This document shows, piece after piece, positions 35,105-46,518 of a stretch of 64,000 bases of DNA; position 1 is the first letter of the stretch, and every line of letters begins with the position of its first letter. The notes beneath the pieces were generated by a model. That model saw only the letters and a list, made by a program, of their open reading frames with translations. It did not search any database and had not been told where the DNA came from. The DNA is from Elymus sibiricus. Lineage: Eukaryota > Streptophyta > Magnoliopsida > Poales > Poaceae. The stretch is taken from NCBI GenBank assembly GCA_039707655.1, contig CM077666.1, positions 302,710,166-302,774,165 on the forward strand, in the 5' to 3' direction. Made by a program: the position numbers and the translations under genes.

Positions 35105-36043
35105 CAACTAGGAGCATCACTGCGAGATTGCCTTCCGTTCCTCGTACTCGAACTTGCCAATTTCGTGGATTTAGGCATCGGTGTTGTGGGAAAAATGGTG
35201 CCTCCTCCTCCCGGCGGGATACGACAACAATATTTGCCTCCCTCCGACTCGATGGCTCCGGTGACCATTGACAGCAATGTGCCCGCCTTGTGCCCGAGTA
35301 GTTTGAACGGTGGGGGCAAGGGCTACGGATTTGGGATGAGGGAAATTTTCACGACATCATACACTACATGGCGATTTTGCAACAACAAAAAAACTGCACG
35401 CAAGTGGCCCATGTGCCCTCAATTTGTTCTTTAATAGGGTGACCAAAATGAATTTGAAGGACAAATCCAATGATCGTTGATGAATTTCACTCTGCTGCTA
35501 GCACATACGTGAATGGTCAATCCATCAAACAATATGCCACGTAGGTAGAATACGGGAGCCAAAGCGTACACGGTGACCGTCGGTGTTCACTGATGTAACT
35601 TTGGTGACCGTATTTTGGGTATTCCTAAGTCCAATGACCGAAGTGAAATTTGGGGACAAGTTCAGTGACCTCCGATGAAATACCGTGTCTGGCTTGGGCA
35701 TGGGACGCTACTGCTTTTGTGCCTGGCCATGCAGCTTTTGCCCATTTTGTTTGTTTCATGGCCACGCCTAATAGCTATGTTACATACGTCACATCAGGCC
35801 ACTATTTGTCCTTTTCTTCTCCCAGGCCGATCTAAAGCATCATGTTTCGGTTGCCTGGACCAGGCTAATGGTGGTCTCGCGTCTTAGCCCGGGCTAATGA
35901 TACTCCCAACTTTCCAAGCTAGGCTAGCGTTAGATTTTCAAGGACAAACCAAACATGGCACATGCAGATCTCATGGAGGTGCCAGGCCAGGCAAGTTTAC
36001 TCCACGAAGGAACCGAAGGGCCTGTGTAACCCATTGAGCCGAG
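35105..36043. other. Remaining 5' LTR and unassigned inserts
   Basis: No gene seen. It contains the right copy of the ~50-bp inverted repeat (35633-35681) and sequence with GGCCAGGC/GCCTGGCC words (35700-36000) that may be a further small element. LTR sequence recognisable in the 3' LTR resumes at about 36035. Confidence 0.4.
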
Positions 36044-36050
36044 TATAAAA
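36044..36050 (+). promoter_or_regulatory. TATA box of the old Gypsy LTR
   Basis: GAGTATAAAAGGGA is matched by GAGTATAAAT at 56091 in the 3' LTR, about 175 bp before the LTR end. Confidence 0.6.
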
Positions 36051-36223
36051 GGGACTATGTTATATCTCTAGGTTTATCAATCATTCATAATTCTCATATC
36101 ATTTATAAATACAAACTAAGGTATTTATCAGTATGGGCGAACCCTGAACCCTATGCCAGATATATTCTTGAATTGTTCTTGGTTTTAGTTCTCTAGTTGG
36201 TCTATGACATGGGATCTGAAAAT

Positions 36224-36235
36224 TGGTACCAGAGC
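36224..36235 (+). other. Primer-binding site, tRNA-iMet type (one change)
   Basis: TGGTACCAGAGC differs by one base from the usual TGGTATCAGAGC. It follows the mutated LTR end (CTGAAA instead of CTGACA). Confidence 0.7.
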
Positions 36236-36429
36236 GGTTTTTTCCTTGCCGTGGAATTGGGTTGGGCGATGAAGTGGTTTGGATCTCCTCCAAAATCCCA
36301 CCCTCCTTCCTCTTCGTATGGCGTCGATGTGAATCGGTTGACCAACAAAACTACCACCTCCCAGAGCTTGTGACCACAGAATTCCTCTAGTGTCTGGCTT
36401 TATTTCTCCTCATGTCAGACTGTATAGGG

Positions 36430-37930
36430 TTCTCCACAAGCAAAATGATGAGATGGAGTAACAACTACATGATTTGCTTTCTCATTATATCAATAGACCA
36501 AGCCAGAGCCCATATGCTAGTCCTACTATTTTGCTAAAGAAGGAAGATTCCAACTAGAGACTTTGTGTTGATTGCAAGAAGTTAAGTGCTCAAACAACTA
36601 AGATTAATATTTCTACTCCCTCCATCCATATATATAGGGCCTAATGCGTTTTTCAAGACTGCCTTTGACTATTGATAAGATTAATAGTATATGAGATGCA
36701 TAATGTGAAAATTATATCATTGGATGCTCCTTTCGTGTATGAATTTGACGGTATGCTTTGTGTAACTTGCATGTCATATATTATTGCTCTAACATGTGGT
36801 CAAAGTTAGCCTCGAAAAATGCATTAGGCCCTATATATATGGGTAGAGGGAGTATATCCATAATAGAGGATTTCCTATATGTGTTACATGGAGCCAAGGT
36901 TTTCTCTAAACTAGATTTGAGATATGGCTATCATCATGTGAGAATCTTTCCACCAGTCCACCTCATATTTGGAAAAGAATTATAGTTAGGACTTATTTTT
37001 GGTGCTTTGAATACATGGTCATGCATTTTGGACAGTTACCAACAACATTTCGGGCCATGATGAATGAGGTCTTGCTCCCTACTCGAGAAAATTCATGCTG
37101 GTTTTCCTTGATGATGTGTTGATTTACAGTAAAGAGTGAGACAACCTCTCCACCTATCATATCATACACTTGCGGTTAGTCCCGATCCTTTTCATACAAC
37201 ATTTTATCTGCTAAAACCTGAGTAAATGTGTTTTTGTTGTTGACAAAGTGGAGTACCTAGATCATGTTATAACCGAAGATGGAGTCACTATCACTCCTAG
37301 AAAAACTGCTTCTGTTGCTAATTGGCAAACTCCAACTTCTTGTACTCGGCTTAGAAATTTCTTGGGGTTGATATGTTACTACATAAGTTTTATCCAAAGA
37401 TATGGTGTCATTTTGCAGGCATTTGCATGATATCCTCAAACTTGGCAATTTTCCATTGGTCTGCTCAACATGACCAAGCTTTTGAGAAACTGCAATTGTT
37501 ATGATTACTGCACTTGTACTAGCTTTACCTAACTTCAAAGAGCCCTTTGTCCTCTTATAGCATGTGGGCACCTTAGCATATAAGTTGCTCCTTTCACCTG
37601 AAGTCAATATTCATCTTGTCTTCCATGTCAGTCAGCCGAAACAACACTTGGGGTTCTAGAGTATTCTAAGTCCTGATCTTCCTCTCATCAACGAATATGG
37701 TACTATCAAGAATTCTCCTTCAGTTGTGTTGGAGACTCGTCAAATCCCTAGCAATAACTTGCTTGTCGTCCAGTGGTTAATTCAATTGGACAACTTACCT
37801 AGTGAGGTCATGTTGTGGGAAGACACTGACTTCATCAAGGAGGTTTCCTGATTTTTCGCTTCATCTTTGCACAATGGTTTGCACCCGCATCCCCTCCTTG
37901 AGGACAAGAAGGAATTCAAGGGGAAGGCAT
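36430..37930 (+). pseudogene. Degenerate pol of the old Gypsy element
   Basis: Readable in several frames. The RT start is LLSHYINRPSQSPYASPTIL and RLCVDCKKLSAQTTKINIS. After the Stowaway insertion come [17 protein letters not shown], then the catalytic-like FLDDVLIYS (about 37100-37130), and VEYLDHVITEDGVTITP with FLGLICYY (37245-37380). A jump then leads to integrase/chromodomain-end sequence (PSVVLETRQI, LLVVQWLIQL and DNLPSEVMLWED, 37715-37830). RNase H and the integrase core are deleted, and gag is absent. A polypurine-like GGGGAAGGCAT precedes the 3' LTR start at 37931. Confidence 0.75.
36616..36852. mobile_element. Stowaway-type MITE (Tc1/mariner), 237 bp
   Basis: Ends CTCCCTCCATCC... 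and ...GGGTAGAGGGAG with long inverted repeats (shared core ATATATAGGGCCTAATGC). Flanked by TA on both sides (36614-36615, 36853-36854). It sits inside the RT remnant; with it and one TA taken out, the RT reading frame runs across the site. Confidence 0.9.
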
Positions 37931-40900
37931 TGTCAGGTCCACTACACCTAAACCCAGAAGTGTCGCTCCAGTTGGAACATCCTTAGTTATTCAACGGTTG
38001 TCATCGACTCCTCTCGACATCATTTATTTTTTTTGGGAAAAACTTCAGATCAATTCATCAAACATCAAGTCAGTACAAAGAACACGAGAAGTAACAAAAA
38101 TTACATCCATGTATGTAGACCACCTAGCGACGACTACAAGCACTATAGCGAGCCACAGGCGCATCGCCGTCGTCGCCTGTAACACCCCTATGTAATGAGC
38201 TACAGTAATCCATAATGATAATGCCAAGTCACCTTGATTTGCAATGCATGATCACAGTGGATTCATATCTCATTTCAAATTCCATCTCTAAATTCAATTC
38301 AAATTGCAAGTGAAATTTGAAGTTGCTCAAAAATTGCTGAAAAATAGTTCATCATTTAGCAAATATTCCAAAACAATTATTTGTTCAGGAAAACAACATC
38401 ACCTATGTACTAAAATGGGCTAGAGCATTTAAAACAGTGCAAAAACAGCCTAAATAAATGCCTTTCCATTTATGGAAAATTCAAATGGAATCAAAAGCCT
38501 TCCAAACTTTTTGTGGCAGTGCAGTATGTGGCAATGTAATTATGTGGCCAAGTTACACATTTTACAAAATTCAATTTGGCAGCTCATTTTTTGCAAAACC
38601 AGTTCTGTAAAAAGAAACAGAAAATGAAAATGGAAAAAGGCCCTAGCACTACTGTGAGCTGGGCCTAAGTGCACAGTGGCACCGGCCCAGCCCACCTCCC
38701 TCTTTCTCCCTCCTCCCGCCTCTCTCTCCCCGCGTGTCGGCGCGCCCCTGGCCACGCGCGCGCCTGCCGGCGAGGCGGCGACACGGCGACGCTACAGGCC
38801 GGCCAAGGGGATAAGAACGGCGCCCTCGGCCTCGTCACCCTCCTCACCCACTCCTTCCCCTCCCCCCCTCGCTCGCTCGCTCTCTTCCACCCGCACCCGA
38901 GCGTAGCCACCGCCGTTCGCCGTCGATCCCGTGGCCACCGTCCACCCTGCGCCTCGCCGTCATGTCCTAGGGAGTTGCCGTCGTCCGCTACGCCATCCGG
39001 TGCCAGCCGTTGGAGCCGGAGAGCTCTGCATCGCGAGATCCGCGACGTCTTCCTCCTCTTCGGTCGCCGGCGTTCGTCGTCGATTTCGGGGCCATCTGCA
39101 GCTCCTAATCCACCAACGGCCACCATGTGCCACCCGGTGAGCTCCTCTCTCGTCTCCCCCTCTCCGTTTACTCGCGCGCGCCCCTAGCTAGCTACCCCGC
39201 CATGGACGAACCTGCCGCCGCCGTCGAGCTCGCCGTCGTAGCCACAGCAGCTGCAGCTCGCGTCCGAGCACGACAACGTGCTCAGCACGCTCCCAGCCGT
39301 CCAACGCCACCGCTAGCTCGCTTCGCCGTGCCCCGAAACGCCGTAACCGTGCGCGCCCGAACTCCGGCGCCGCCTCAGCTCGTCGTCGGCGTCGTTTCCG
39401 GCCACCTCAGCCCGCGCCGCCGCCACCAATCGACACGGTGTCGAACACACGTTCGAACGCCGCAAACCGCGCGTCAAATGGCGCACCGTAGCGCGTTTCC
39501 AACGAGGGCAGTGGCCCACCGCCGCGTTTGCGGGTCGCCGGCGGCTAAACGCCGGCCACCGCCGACGTGGCTGGCCTGGGGCCACCCCTGGGTCGCTGAC
39601 CAGTGGGCCCCAGGGGCCCAGTTGACTGGGTTGACCCAGTCAACGTGCTGACTGGGCAACTCCAGTCGCTGACAGGCGGGCCCCACCCGCTAAATAAACT
39701 ATTTTCTAATTAAAAATTAATTTAATAGCTAATTAGTCACTGACAGTGGGGCCCCACCCTTTAATTAACCCAGATTAGTTAATTTATCCCCCTAATTAGT
39801 CTGTTGTGTATGACATGTGGGTCCCAGCCGTCAGGTTTGACCTGGACCGGCTGGGTTGACTGCTGACGTCATCCTGACGCAATGTTGACGCAATAAAGTA
39901 TTTTCTGTTATTTTCGAATTTGATTTAATTCCAGGAATTTCAAAAAATGATTTAAAACTTCGGAAAATCATAAAAAATAAACCGTAGCTCGGATGAAAAA
40001 GTTTTCTACATGAAAGTTGATCAGAAAAACGAGACGAATCCGAATATGCCCTCCATGTAGCTGTCACATGCTCACAACACTGCAAACATGGAACCTTCCC
40101 CTCCGGTTCATCTGTCTGACAGATGCCGAAGACCGGGGAAATATTCCCAGATATTTTCCCGCTCCGTCTCTAACGTGTAGCACTGCGATAGGTCACCACT
40201 AGCACAGCATATTGCCATGCCATGCATCTGTGTTGCATTTGTTTGCTTTTATTTATTGTTTCTTCCCCCTCTTCTCTCCATTAGACCCCGAGACCGACGC
40301 AACTCCGGAGTACGACTACATCGTCGACGACCCCTCTTTCCCCGCAGAGCTTCCAGGCAAGCAAACCCCCTTGAACATGCCTATATCACCCATTCCTTCT
40401 CTCCCATGCTTGCATTAGAATTGCTACTGTATTTGATTGCTCCTATTCTGATGCATAGCCTATTTTTGTAACCGCTGTTGATACCTTACCTGCTATCCTA
40501 AATGCTTAGTATAGATTGGTTAGTGATACATCAGTGGCCCCTCACCCTTGTCCTTGTTGCCCCACTTTATTACCGGTGCCCCGATCAAGGTGATCGATGG
40601 GCTAAGACCAACACATCACCGCACACCCCCTAAGTTGTACGACTCTTCAGAGGCACTATCGAGTGACGAGGGTGGTACCTCCTACCTTACTCCTGATGAT
40701 GTCTCTGTAGCTTAGCTAGTCGGTTGTGGGTTACCGAGGGTGATTCCTCTTTGACCACCTCCGGTGATGCCTCTGTCGTACAACCCCGCAAGTGTGAACC
40801 CATCGAGGGTGATTCCTCCGAGTTCACCTTGACGGATACTTCGAGTGGGAATGCAACGAGGGTGATTCCTCGGATTCCTTCTTGATGTGTTGGACACACA

Positions 40901-42639
40901 GATACCTTGACTTTTATCTCAGTCCCTGATTAAAGTCGGGTCGGCCCCGAGGGGTACCCGCGAGAAATGTGATGTCGGGTTGACCATGAGGGTACCCGCG
41001 GTGCAATTACGAGGCGCGGCCGGGCAGGTAGATTGCCTCAGGAGAGGAAGGAGAGGGATTGGGCCTGGCCCTTGCCGCAAGTCCTCGAGACGGGGCGACG
41101 GGACCACAGATCGTGGAGCACTGATCGTCATCGTGAGCTGCCAACACACTAATGGGTTAGGATATGTGATCTGAGTAGGCCTCTGGCCTTTTCGCACTAA
41201 CCACCACGCGGGAATAGTATGGGCACTCGGCGTCGTATGTATAAGCCAAAGTTCTTCAGACGTCAGCGATTGAGCGGCGCGCGCCCGGGTGGACCGCGAA
41301 AGCCTGCGTGTGTATACAGGGGCTAGGTCTGGTCCCAGCCGCCCACACAACGCGCAGGAGTGCAAAGGGCGATGGGCCCAAGACCCCTGAGCGCTTAGGG
41401 TGTAGACCGGCGTGCTGGCCTCTCTGTTGAGCCTATGTAGGGCTATGACGTGTCGATCAGCCGAGGCCGGGCATGACCCGAGCAAGTGTGTCCGGCCAGA
41501 GTTAATCGAGCGTGTTGGGTAAGTTGGTGCACCCCTGCAGGGAAGTATATGAAAGAACATGTGCTGCCCCCATGTTTGGTTTTGGTAATTGATGACAATC
41601 TCTATGGACTAATGGTTGCCTTGAGTTATATTTGAAGGGTTTGTCCATAGGCATTGCTTGAAGACCATTTGTTGGTTTCAAGGTTATTAGAAGAAGAATA
41701 TGTGTTGACCAAGGTTATTCATGGAGTTATCCAAAGATTGGTCATGTTGATCAACACACAAAGCGTAGAAGATGTACCGAGTGGGATCAAGTGATCTCAC
41801 GGTATGGTAAGCATTGTCCATTACGCTTTGTGTACTAACCCATGTTCTATGCGAATGTTTTATGTGGGGTTAGGTATGTTTCCATGGGCTTGCGTCAAGA
41901 GGAAGATCTCATTCAACCCATGGAGGATGACATCAAGTGGTGATCGTCATCAACATTGCGGTGGTCCAACTTGAAGCTTGCCGTCCATTGTGGTGAAAAT
42001 GGACTTGTGAAGATGTGCCGAAGAGTGGCTCACCCATAGTGGAGTATGGGGGAGCAATCAACTAGTCTTCATCGAGCCGGCGCAATCAAGAAAGGTGGTC
42101 CAACTTGAGGAGGTCAAGATCGTCATCATCTAGCTCAAGTGGACTATGAGCAAGGCAAAGGTTTGCCCTTGATAGGTTTTCTATTTTACCGGTCTCATGG
42201 TGGTAGTTGGGAGACCGGGTTTTAGGATCGATAGCCGTACTATCAAGGGGGGCTCTCAAGTGAGTAGCTTTATCGTATCATTCGTAGAGAGCTCAAACCA
42301 TTGCATCCTTGCATCATCTTTCTTGGTTTGTGTTTGGTGTTTCTCTTTGTGAGTCTTTGAGCTTTTGGTCATCTTCATGACAAGCTCGAGTTCATCGAAA
42401 ACGGAGTTCATATATGCATCTTCTATGATGTTTTCGATGTTGGAGTTTATGCCGGTTCTTCATTCATAGAGGTTTCTCATCTCTATATGTTAGGCATATC
42501 TCGCTGTTTGGATAGTACTCGTTGTCTTCTATCCAACAAGCTTGAGTTTGCTCAATTCGGAGCTCATTTGCAGAAGTTATGGCAGTTCTGGTTTTATTCG
42601 TATCCTCTGTTTTCTGTGGATTTTCAGTAGCTTGCAAGC

Positions 42640-43225
42640 GGTAGTACCGCTGGTGCCCACGGTAGTACCGCTTATGCGGTAGTACCGCTGGTACTTCCGT
42701 GGCACTACCGCTTGGGGTTTCCCCGAGCGTGCAACTCTCTGTTGCCAGTTTGCCATTCACGGTAGTAGAGCGGTAGTAGCACGGTAGTACCGCTCTGGCG
42801 GTACTACCGCCCTTACTACCGCCGCCACTACCGCTTGCGGGGTTTCCTTCTGTGCACGTCTCTGTTGCCGTTTTCTGTTAAACGGTAGTAGTGCGGCTGT
42901 AGTGCGGTAGTACCGCTCAGAGCGGTAGTACCGCTCTGCTGGGCGGTAGTACCGCTCAGAGCGGTAGTACCGCTCTGCTGGGCGGTAGTACCGCTTGGTG
43001 CGGTACTTCCGCCCTCCACTACCGCTGCTACTACCGCTTGTTTTTCGCAGAGTGTGCAAGCTTCTGTCGCTCTTTTCGCTTTAGCGGTAGTACCTCTTAG
43101 TTGAGCGGTAGTACCGCTTGGTGCGGCACTACCGCTCCAGTCCCGTGTTCTCGCCTGCTGTTTTTGAATTACTACCGCTTAAGCGGTAGTACCGCTCGCA
43201 AGAGCGGTAGTACCGCTTGTACGCG
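42640..43225. repeat. Array of near-palindromic GCGGTAGTACCGC words
   Basis: A dozen or more copies of the 13-base word or close variants, singly or in back-to-back pairs, at irregular 20-45 bp spacing. The word is palindromic apart from its centre base, so the whole block can fold extensively. It ends about 30 bp before the TATA box at 43261. Confidence 0.9.
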
Positions 43226-43802
43226 TCCAGCACGGGTAACGGTTGGATTTGGGGTGGCCCTATAAAAGGGGTCTTCTTCCCCAACGGTTATCTTATCCTT
43301 TGAGCTCATTTCTCCCCCCATTGTTGACCTTCTTGAGCTTGCCTATCTCTCAATCCCTCCAATGATTCTTGCTCCTTCTTGAGGGAAAAGAGAGAGGAGA
43401 TCTAGATCCACATTTCCACCAATCACTTTCTCCTCTAAGTGAGGGGAACCCCTTGGATCTAGATCTTGGAGTTCTTGGTGTTCTCCTTGTTCTTCTTCTC
43501 ACTTTCCTCCATAGCTTTTGTTGCTTTGGTGGGATTTGAGAGAGAGGGACTTGAGCACTTCGTGTGTTCTTGCCATTGCATTAGTTGCATCGGTTTGAGT
43601 TCTCCACGGTGATACGTGGAAGTGAGAAGTTGAGAAGCTTATTACTCTTGGGTGTTTGTGCACCCTAGAGCTTGTTCCTCTTGGGTGCCTTGGCGCCCTA
43701 GACGGCTTGGTGGTGCCTCGGAGCTCAATCATTGTGGTGTAAAGCTCCGGGCAAGCGTCGGGGTCTCCAATTAGGTTGTGGAGATCGCCCCGAGCAATTT
43801 GA

Positions 43803-43950
43803 CGGGTTTCGGTGACCGCCCCCAAGGGTTGCCAAAGTGTACGGGTTCGGTGACCGCCCCCAAGGGTTGCCAAAGTGTACGGGTTCGGTGACCGCCCTCA
43901 AGGGTTGCCATTTGTACGGGTTCGGTGACCGCCCTCAAGGGTCCCTTAGT
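43803..43950 (+). repeat. 38-bp tandem repeat, about 4 units
   Basis: Units of CGGGTTCGGTGACCGCCC... AAGGGTTGCCAAAGTGTA start at 43803, 43842, 43880 and about 43917, the last incomplete. It lies downstream of the LTR TATA box, within the likely transcribed region. Confidence 0.9.
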
Positions 43951-45188
43951 GGAATCACGGCACCTTGCATTGTGCGAGGGCATGAGGAGAATACGGTGGC
44001 CCTAGTGGCATTGTTGGGGAGCATTGTGCCTCCACACCGCTCTAACGGAGATTAGCATCCGCAAGGGTGTGAACTTCGGGATACATCGTCGTCTCCGCGT
44101 GCCTCGGTTATCTCTTACCCGAGCCCTTTACTTATGCACTTTACTTTGTGATAGCCATATTGTTTCTTGTTATATATCTTGCTATCACTTAGTTGTTTAT
44201 CTTGCTTAGCATAAGTTGTTGGTGCACATAGGTGAGCCTAGTCGATTTAGTTTTTGTGCTTGACAAATTAAACGCTAGTTTTATTCCGCATTTGTTCAAG
44301 CCTAAACCGTAATTATTTTAAAGCGCCTATTCACCCCCCCCTCTAGGCGACATCCACGATCTTTCAGTATATCTATTCGAATAGCCGTGTCCACGGTAAC
44401 AGGACGCTCGGAAAGTATCCCGATCTACTACAACTAGAACTGGATACTTGTGGAACTTAATTAAATATGTTAGCTCCGGGATTGCTTTCTCACAGGGAGT
44501 CGAGGAAGGATCTCTGGGCATAGCTACTATTATTCTTGTTGCTACTACTATATTTATGTACTAATCTGCACTCTTCTAATGCTGCAAGATGCTGAAGATG
44601 CTAGTCTTCGGTAGGCTAGGCTTTCCCCTCTATTCTGGTATTTCTGCAGTCCAGTCCACAGATACAGCCCCTTCAATTGATACCGATGCATAAGTAGAAT
44701 AGTTCTGATGTAAGTCTTGCGAGTACTTTGGATGAGTACTCACGGTTGCTTTGCTACCTCTTTTTCCCCATACCCGAATGCTGCGATCAGATGACGGAGC
44801 TCCGGAGCCTGCTGCCCCCGCCGATGACTACTACAACCCCTCCGGTGGAGCCTACTACTACGTGGAGAGCGACGACCAGGAGTAGATAGGAGGCACCCAG
44901 GCAGGAGGCCTGCGCCTTTTCGATCCAATGTCGTTGTTTTGCTCTGCCTTCTTAAGGTAGACTTGTTTAACTTTATGTTTGTACTCAGATATTGTTGTTG
45001 CTTTCACTAATGCTTGTTCGCGAGCTTATGTATTCGAGCCCTCGAGGCCCCTGGCTTGTAATATAAAGCTTGTATGACTTTTATTTGTGTTTAGAGTTGT
45101 GTTGTGATATCTTCCCGTGAGTCCCTGTGCTTGATCGTGCGCATTTGCGTGTATGGTTAGTGCACGATTGAGTCGGGGCGTCACAAGT

Positions 45189-45200
45189 TGGTATCAGAGC
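45189..45200 (+). other. Primer-binding site, tRNA-iMet
   Basis: TGGTATCAGAGC begins three bases after the 5' LTR end. Confidence 0.9.
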
Positions 45201-45519
45201 CGACTGCCTGTAGGAACCCCCCCCCCCTTTTCCAACTCCTTGGCCGAAGTTGAGTCTAGTCTTTGGAAACTGTTTTACTAACATGGCTGTGTGGCTTACG
45301 GGCCCACGTCGCCAATGGGTGGTATTAGGATCTTTTATTCCTCTCCTTTACTCTAGGACTCTGATCTCTCTTCTATTCGGGTTAAAGATTTTGCTAACTC
45401 TAACATTAGGTTCTCGTGTTCACATTCAACCGGAGAGCTGGATTATCTGCAAAATTCCTTTCAATGCTATCATATGCTTCTCACACTGTCATTTGACATC
45501 TTGCACTCCCTTGATTCAG

Positions 45520-46269
45520 ATGCGTCCCGCAAGACAGCTCGTACGCCACACTATGGCTGTTGATGCGACTGGGTTCCCTGTTATTCTGGTCGACCTTTTG
45601 ACCAGGCTGGGATATCGCTGGTACCCCGAGTACACTGTTTACGAGGACTACCACGAGTTCAACCAGGAGCAGTACCACGCTGTGGTTCGTATCTTTGATC
45701 GGCAGAACAACTCCATCACTGAGTTGCACACCTTTCATGGTGTTGGAGTGACTGTTGACATGGCCGTCCATGATGCTGCCTATACTGTTATTGCCCGTCT
45801 CCATGGAGAGCACAACCGCTTGGAGGAGACTGCTTTCAGATACATCTCGTATGCCCCCGCTGGGGATGAGGGTGGATATTACACTGATGTCTGTACCCCT
45901 TACGTGCGACGTCGTTACGACCCGCAGGTTTTGGTACAGTACACTGAGGCTTTGGATCGCACTGCCCGAGCTCTTGCTGCCAAGTTGTACGCCACTCGTG
46001 CTCGTCTTTACGACGCTCTGACACAGTTGCTGCCAGCAGTCAGTGCACGGATGCATCCAGAGTACATCCTTTACCCGCGCGGGACGGAGATGCCACCAGG
46101 TCTTGAGTGGCCTGCTGTTGGAGGTTGTACTCCTCCACGTGATCCTCTTCTTCCAGTCCGGGACCAGGTTCTGCACCAGAGTGTTCACGGAGCGCATGAT
46201 CCTTGTATCGAGGGTACCCTGCGTCATCACCTGCAGCTGTCTGGCTTCAGTGGTTTTCTCCGACGTTGA
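45520..46269 (+). CDS. Extra ORF (ORF0) upstream of gag in the Tekay-like element
   Basis: An intact frame of 249 codons from ATG 45520 (MRPARQLVRHTMAVD). The frame is open further upstream, but CAG just before this ATG could be a splice acceptor. It sits between primer site and gag, with a 249-bp gap to the gag ATG. Residues ~15-85 read LLTRLGYRWYPEYTVYEDYH, then YHAVVRIFD, then FHGVGVTVDMAVHDAAYTVIARL. The order helix, three strands, helix with a terminal AAxxxIARL resembles a double-stranded-RNA-binding fold, but the lysines of its KKxAK motif are lacking. The rest is predicted helical (EALDRTARALAAKLYATRAR). Extra ORFs before gag have been described in some rice chromovirus-like elements. 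It is the only unbroken long frame of this element, which is notable. Function unknown. Confidence 0.7.
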   Translation: MRPARQLVRHTMAVDATGFPVILVDLLTRLGYRWYPEYTVYEDYHEFNQEQYHAVVRIFDRQNNSITELHTFHGVGVTVDMAVHDAAYTVIARLHGEHNRLEETAFRYISYAPAGDEGGYYTDVCTPYVRRRYDPQVLVQYTEALDRTARALAAKLYATRARLYDALTQLLPAVSARMHPEYILYPRGTEMPPGLEWPAVGGCTPPRDPLLPVRDQVLHQSVHGAHDPCIEGTLRHHLQLSGFSGFLRR

Positions 46270-46518
46270 TGTAGCTATCGCTATGTCCCGTTGTTGTATC
46301 CCTCTACCGCGTGCCTGTGTGCCGCCTAGTATGTCTAGCTTTTCCTTTCCGAACTTGTACCGCCGGTTTGTAACCGAGTCTATGTATGGATATGTATGTC
46401 ATGTTTGACTATGATGTTGTATATATTGCACTTCCTTTGTTGTGCGTGTTACTTCATGAATGATTCCATACACCTGTAATTGCTCGTTGCTAAACTACCC
46501 CCTATTGATTTTAGCAGG

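Larger units (their letters stand above)
28325..35685. mobile_element. Possible older DNA transposon hosting the MULE
   Basis: About 50 bp at 28325-28371 is repeated in inverted orientation at about 35633-35681 at roughly 80% identity (shared core CAAATTTCACTTCGGTCAT). This suggests a second element around the MULE inside the 5' LTR. No convincing target duplication was found, so the ends are approximate. Confidence 0.4.
41550..44366 (+). mobile_element. Solo LTR, Sirevirus/Maximus-like, inside the Tekay 5' LTR
   Basis: Begins TGAAAGAACATG and ends CACGATCTTTCA (inverted TGAAAGA ends). Exact 5-bp target duplication GTATA at 41545-41549 and 44367-44371. The sister LTR has the undisturbed empty site at about 54330. 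A TATA box (CCCTATAAAAGGGG, 43257-43270) and the CCTATTCACCCCCCC end, typical of Sirevirus LTRs, support the LTR reading; the family is tentative. The LTR contains the GCGGTAGTACCGC array and a 38-bp tandem repeat. No internal sequence remains. Confidence 0.75.
38178..45185 (+). repeat. 5' LTR of the Tekay-like element (with insertion)
   Basis: Aligns with 50968-55149 except for 41550-44366 plus one GTATA copy. The part at 38690-39560 is very GC-rich with long accidental frames on both strands. It is followed by repeated GTTGACTGGGTTGACC-like words at 39600-39660. Confidence 0.92.

Noticed and set aside
28325..35685. Firm call of a second DNA transposon around the MULE
   Set aside because: The inverted repeat is real, but no target duplication or transposase supports exact ends, so it was kept only as a low-confidence feature.
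38665..39651. Long overlapping frames on both strands in the GC-rich part of the Tekay LTR (mirrored at 51454-52375)
   Set aside because: Low stop-codon density follows from high GC content. The products are Arg/Pro/Ser-rich without domains, and the frames differ between the two LTR copies.
40919..41560. 213-residue minus-strand frame in the Tekay 5' LTR (also 53498-54358)
   Set aside because: Present in both LTR copies only because the LTRs are nearly identical. No recognisable domain and no promoter; likely accidental.
42464..43059. Arg/Tyr-repeat frames over the GCGGTAGTACCGC array
   Set aside because: Simple translation of the repeat word. No start context and no conservation evidence.
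42640..43225. CRISPR-like spaced repeats
   Set aside because: Spacing is irregular, words vary and occur in both orientations, and the genome is a plant; this is LTR sequence.
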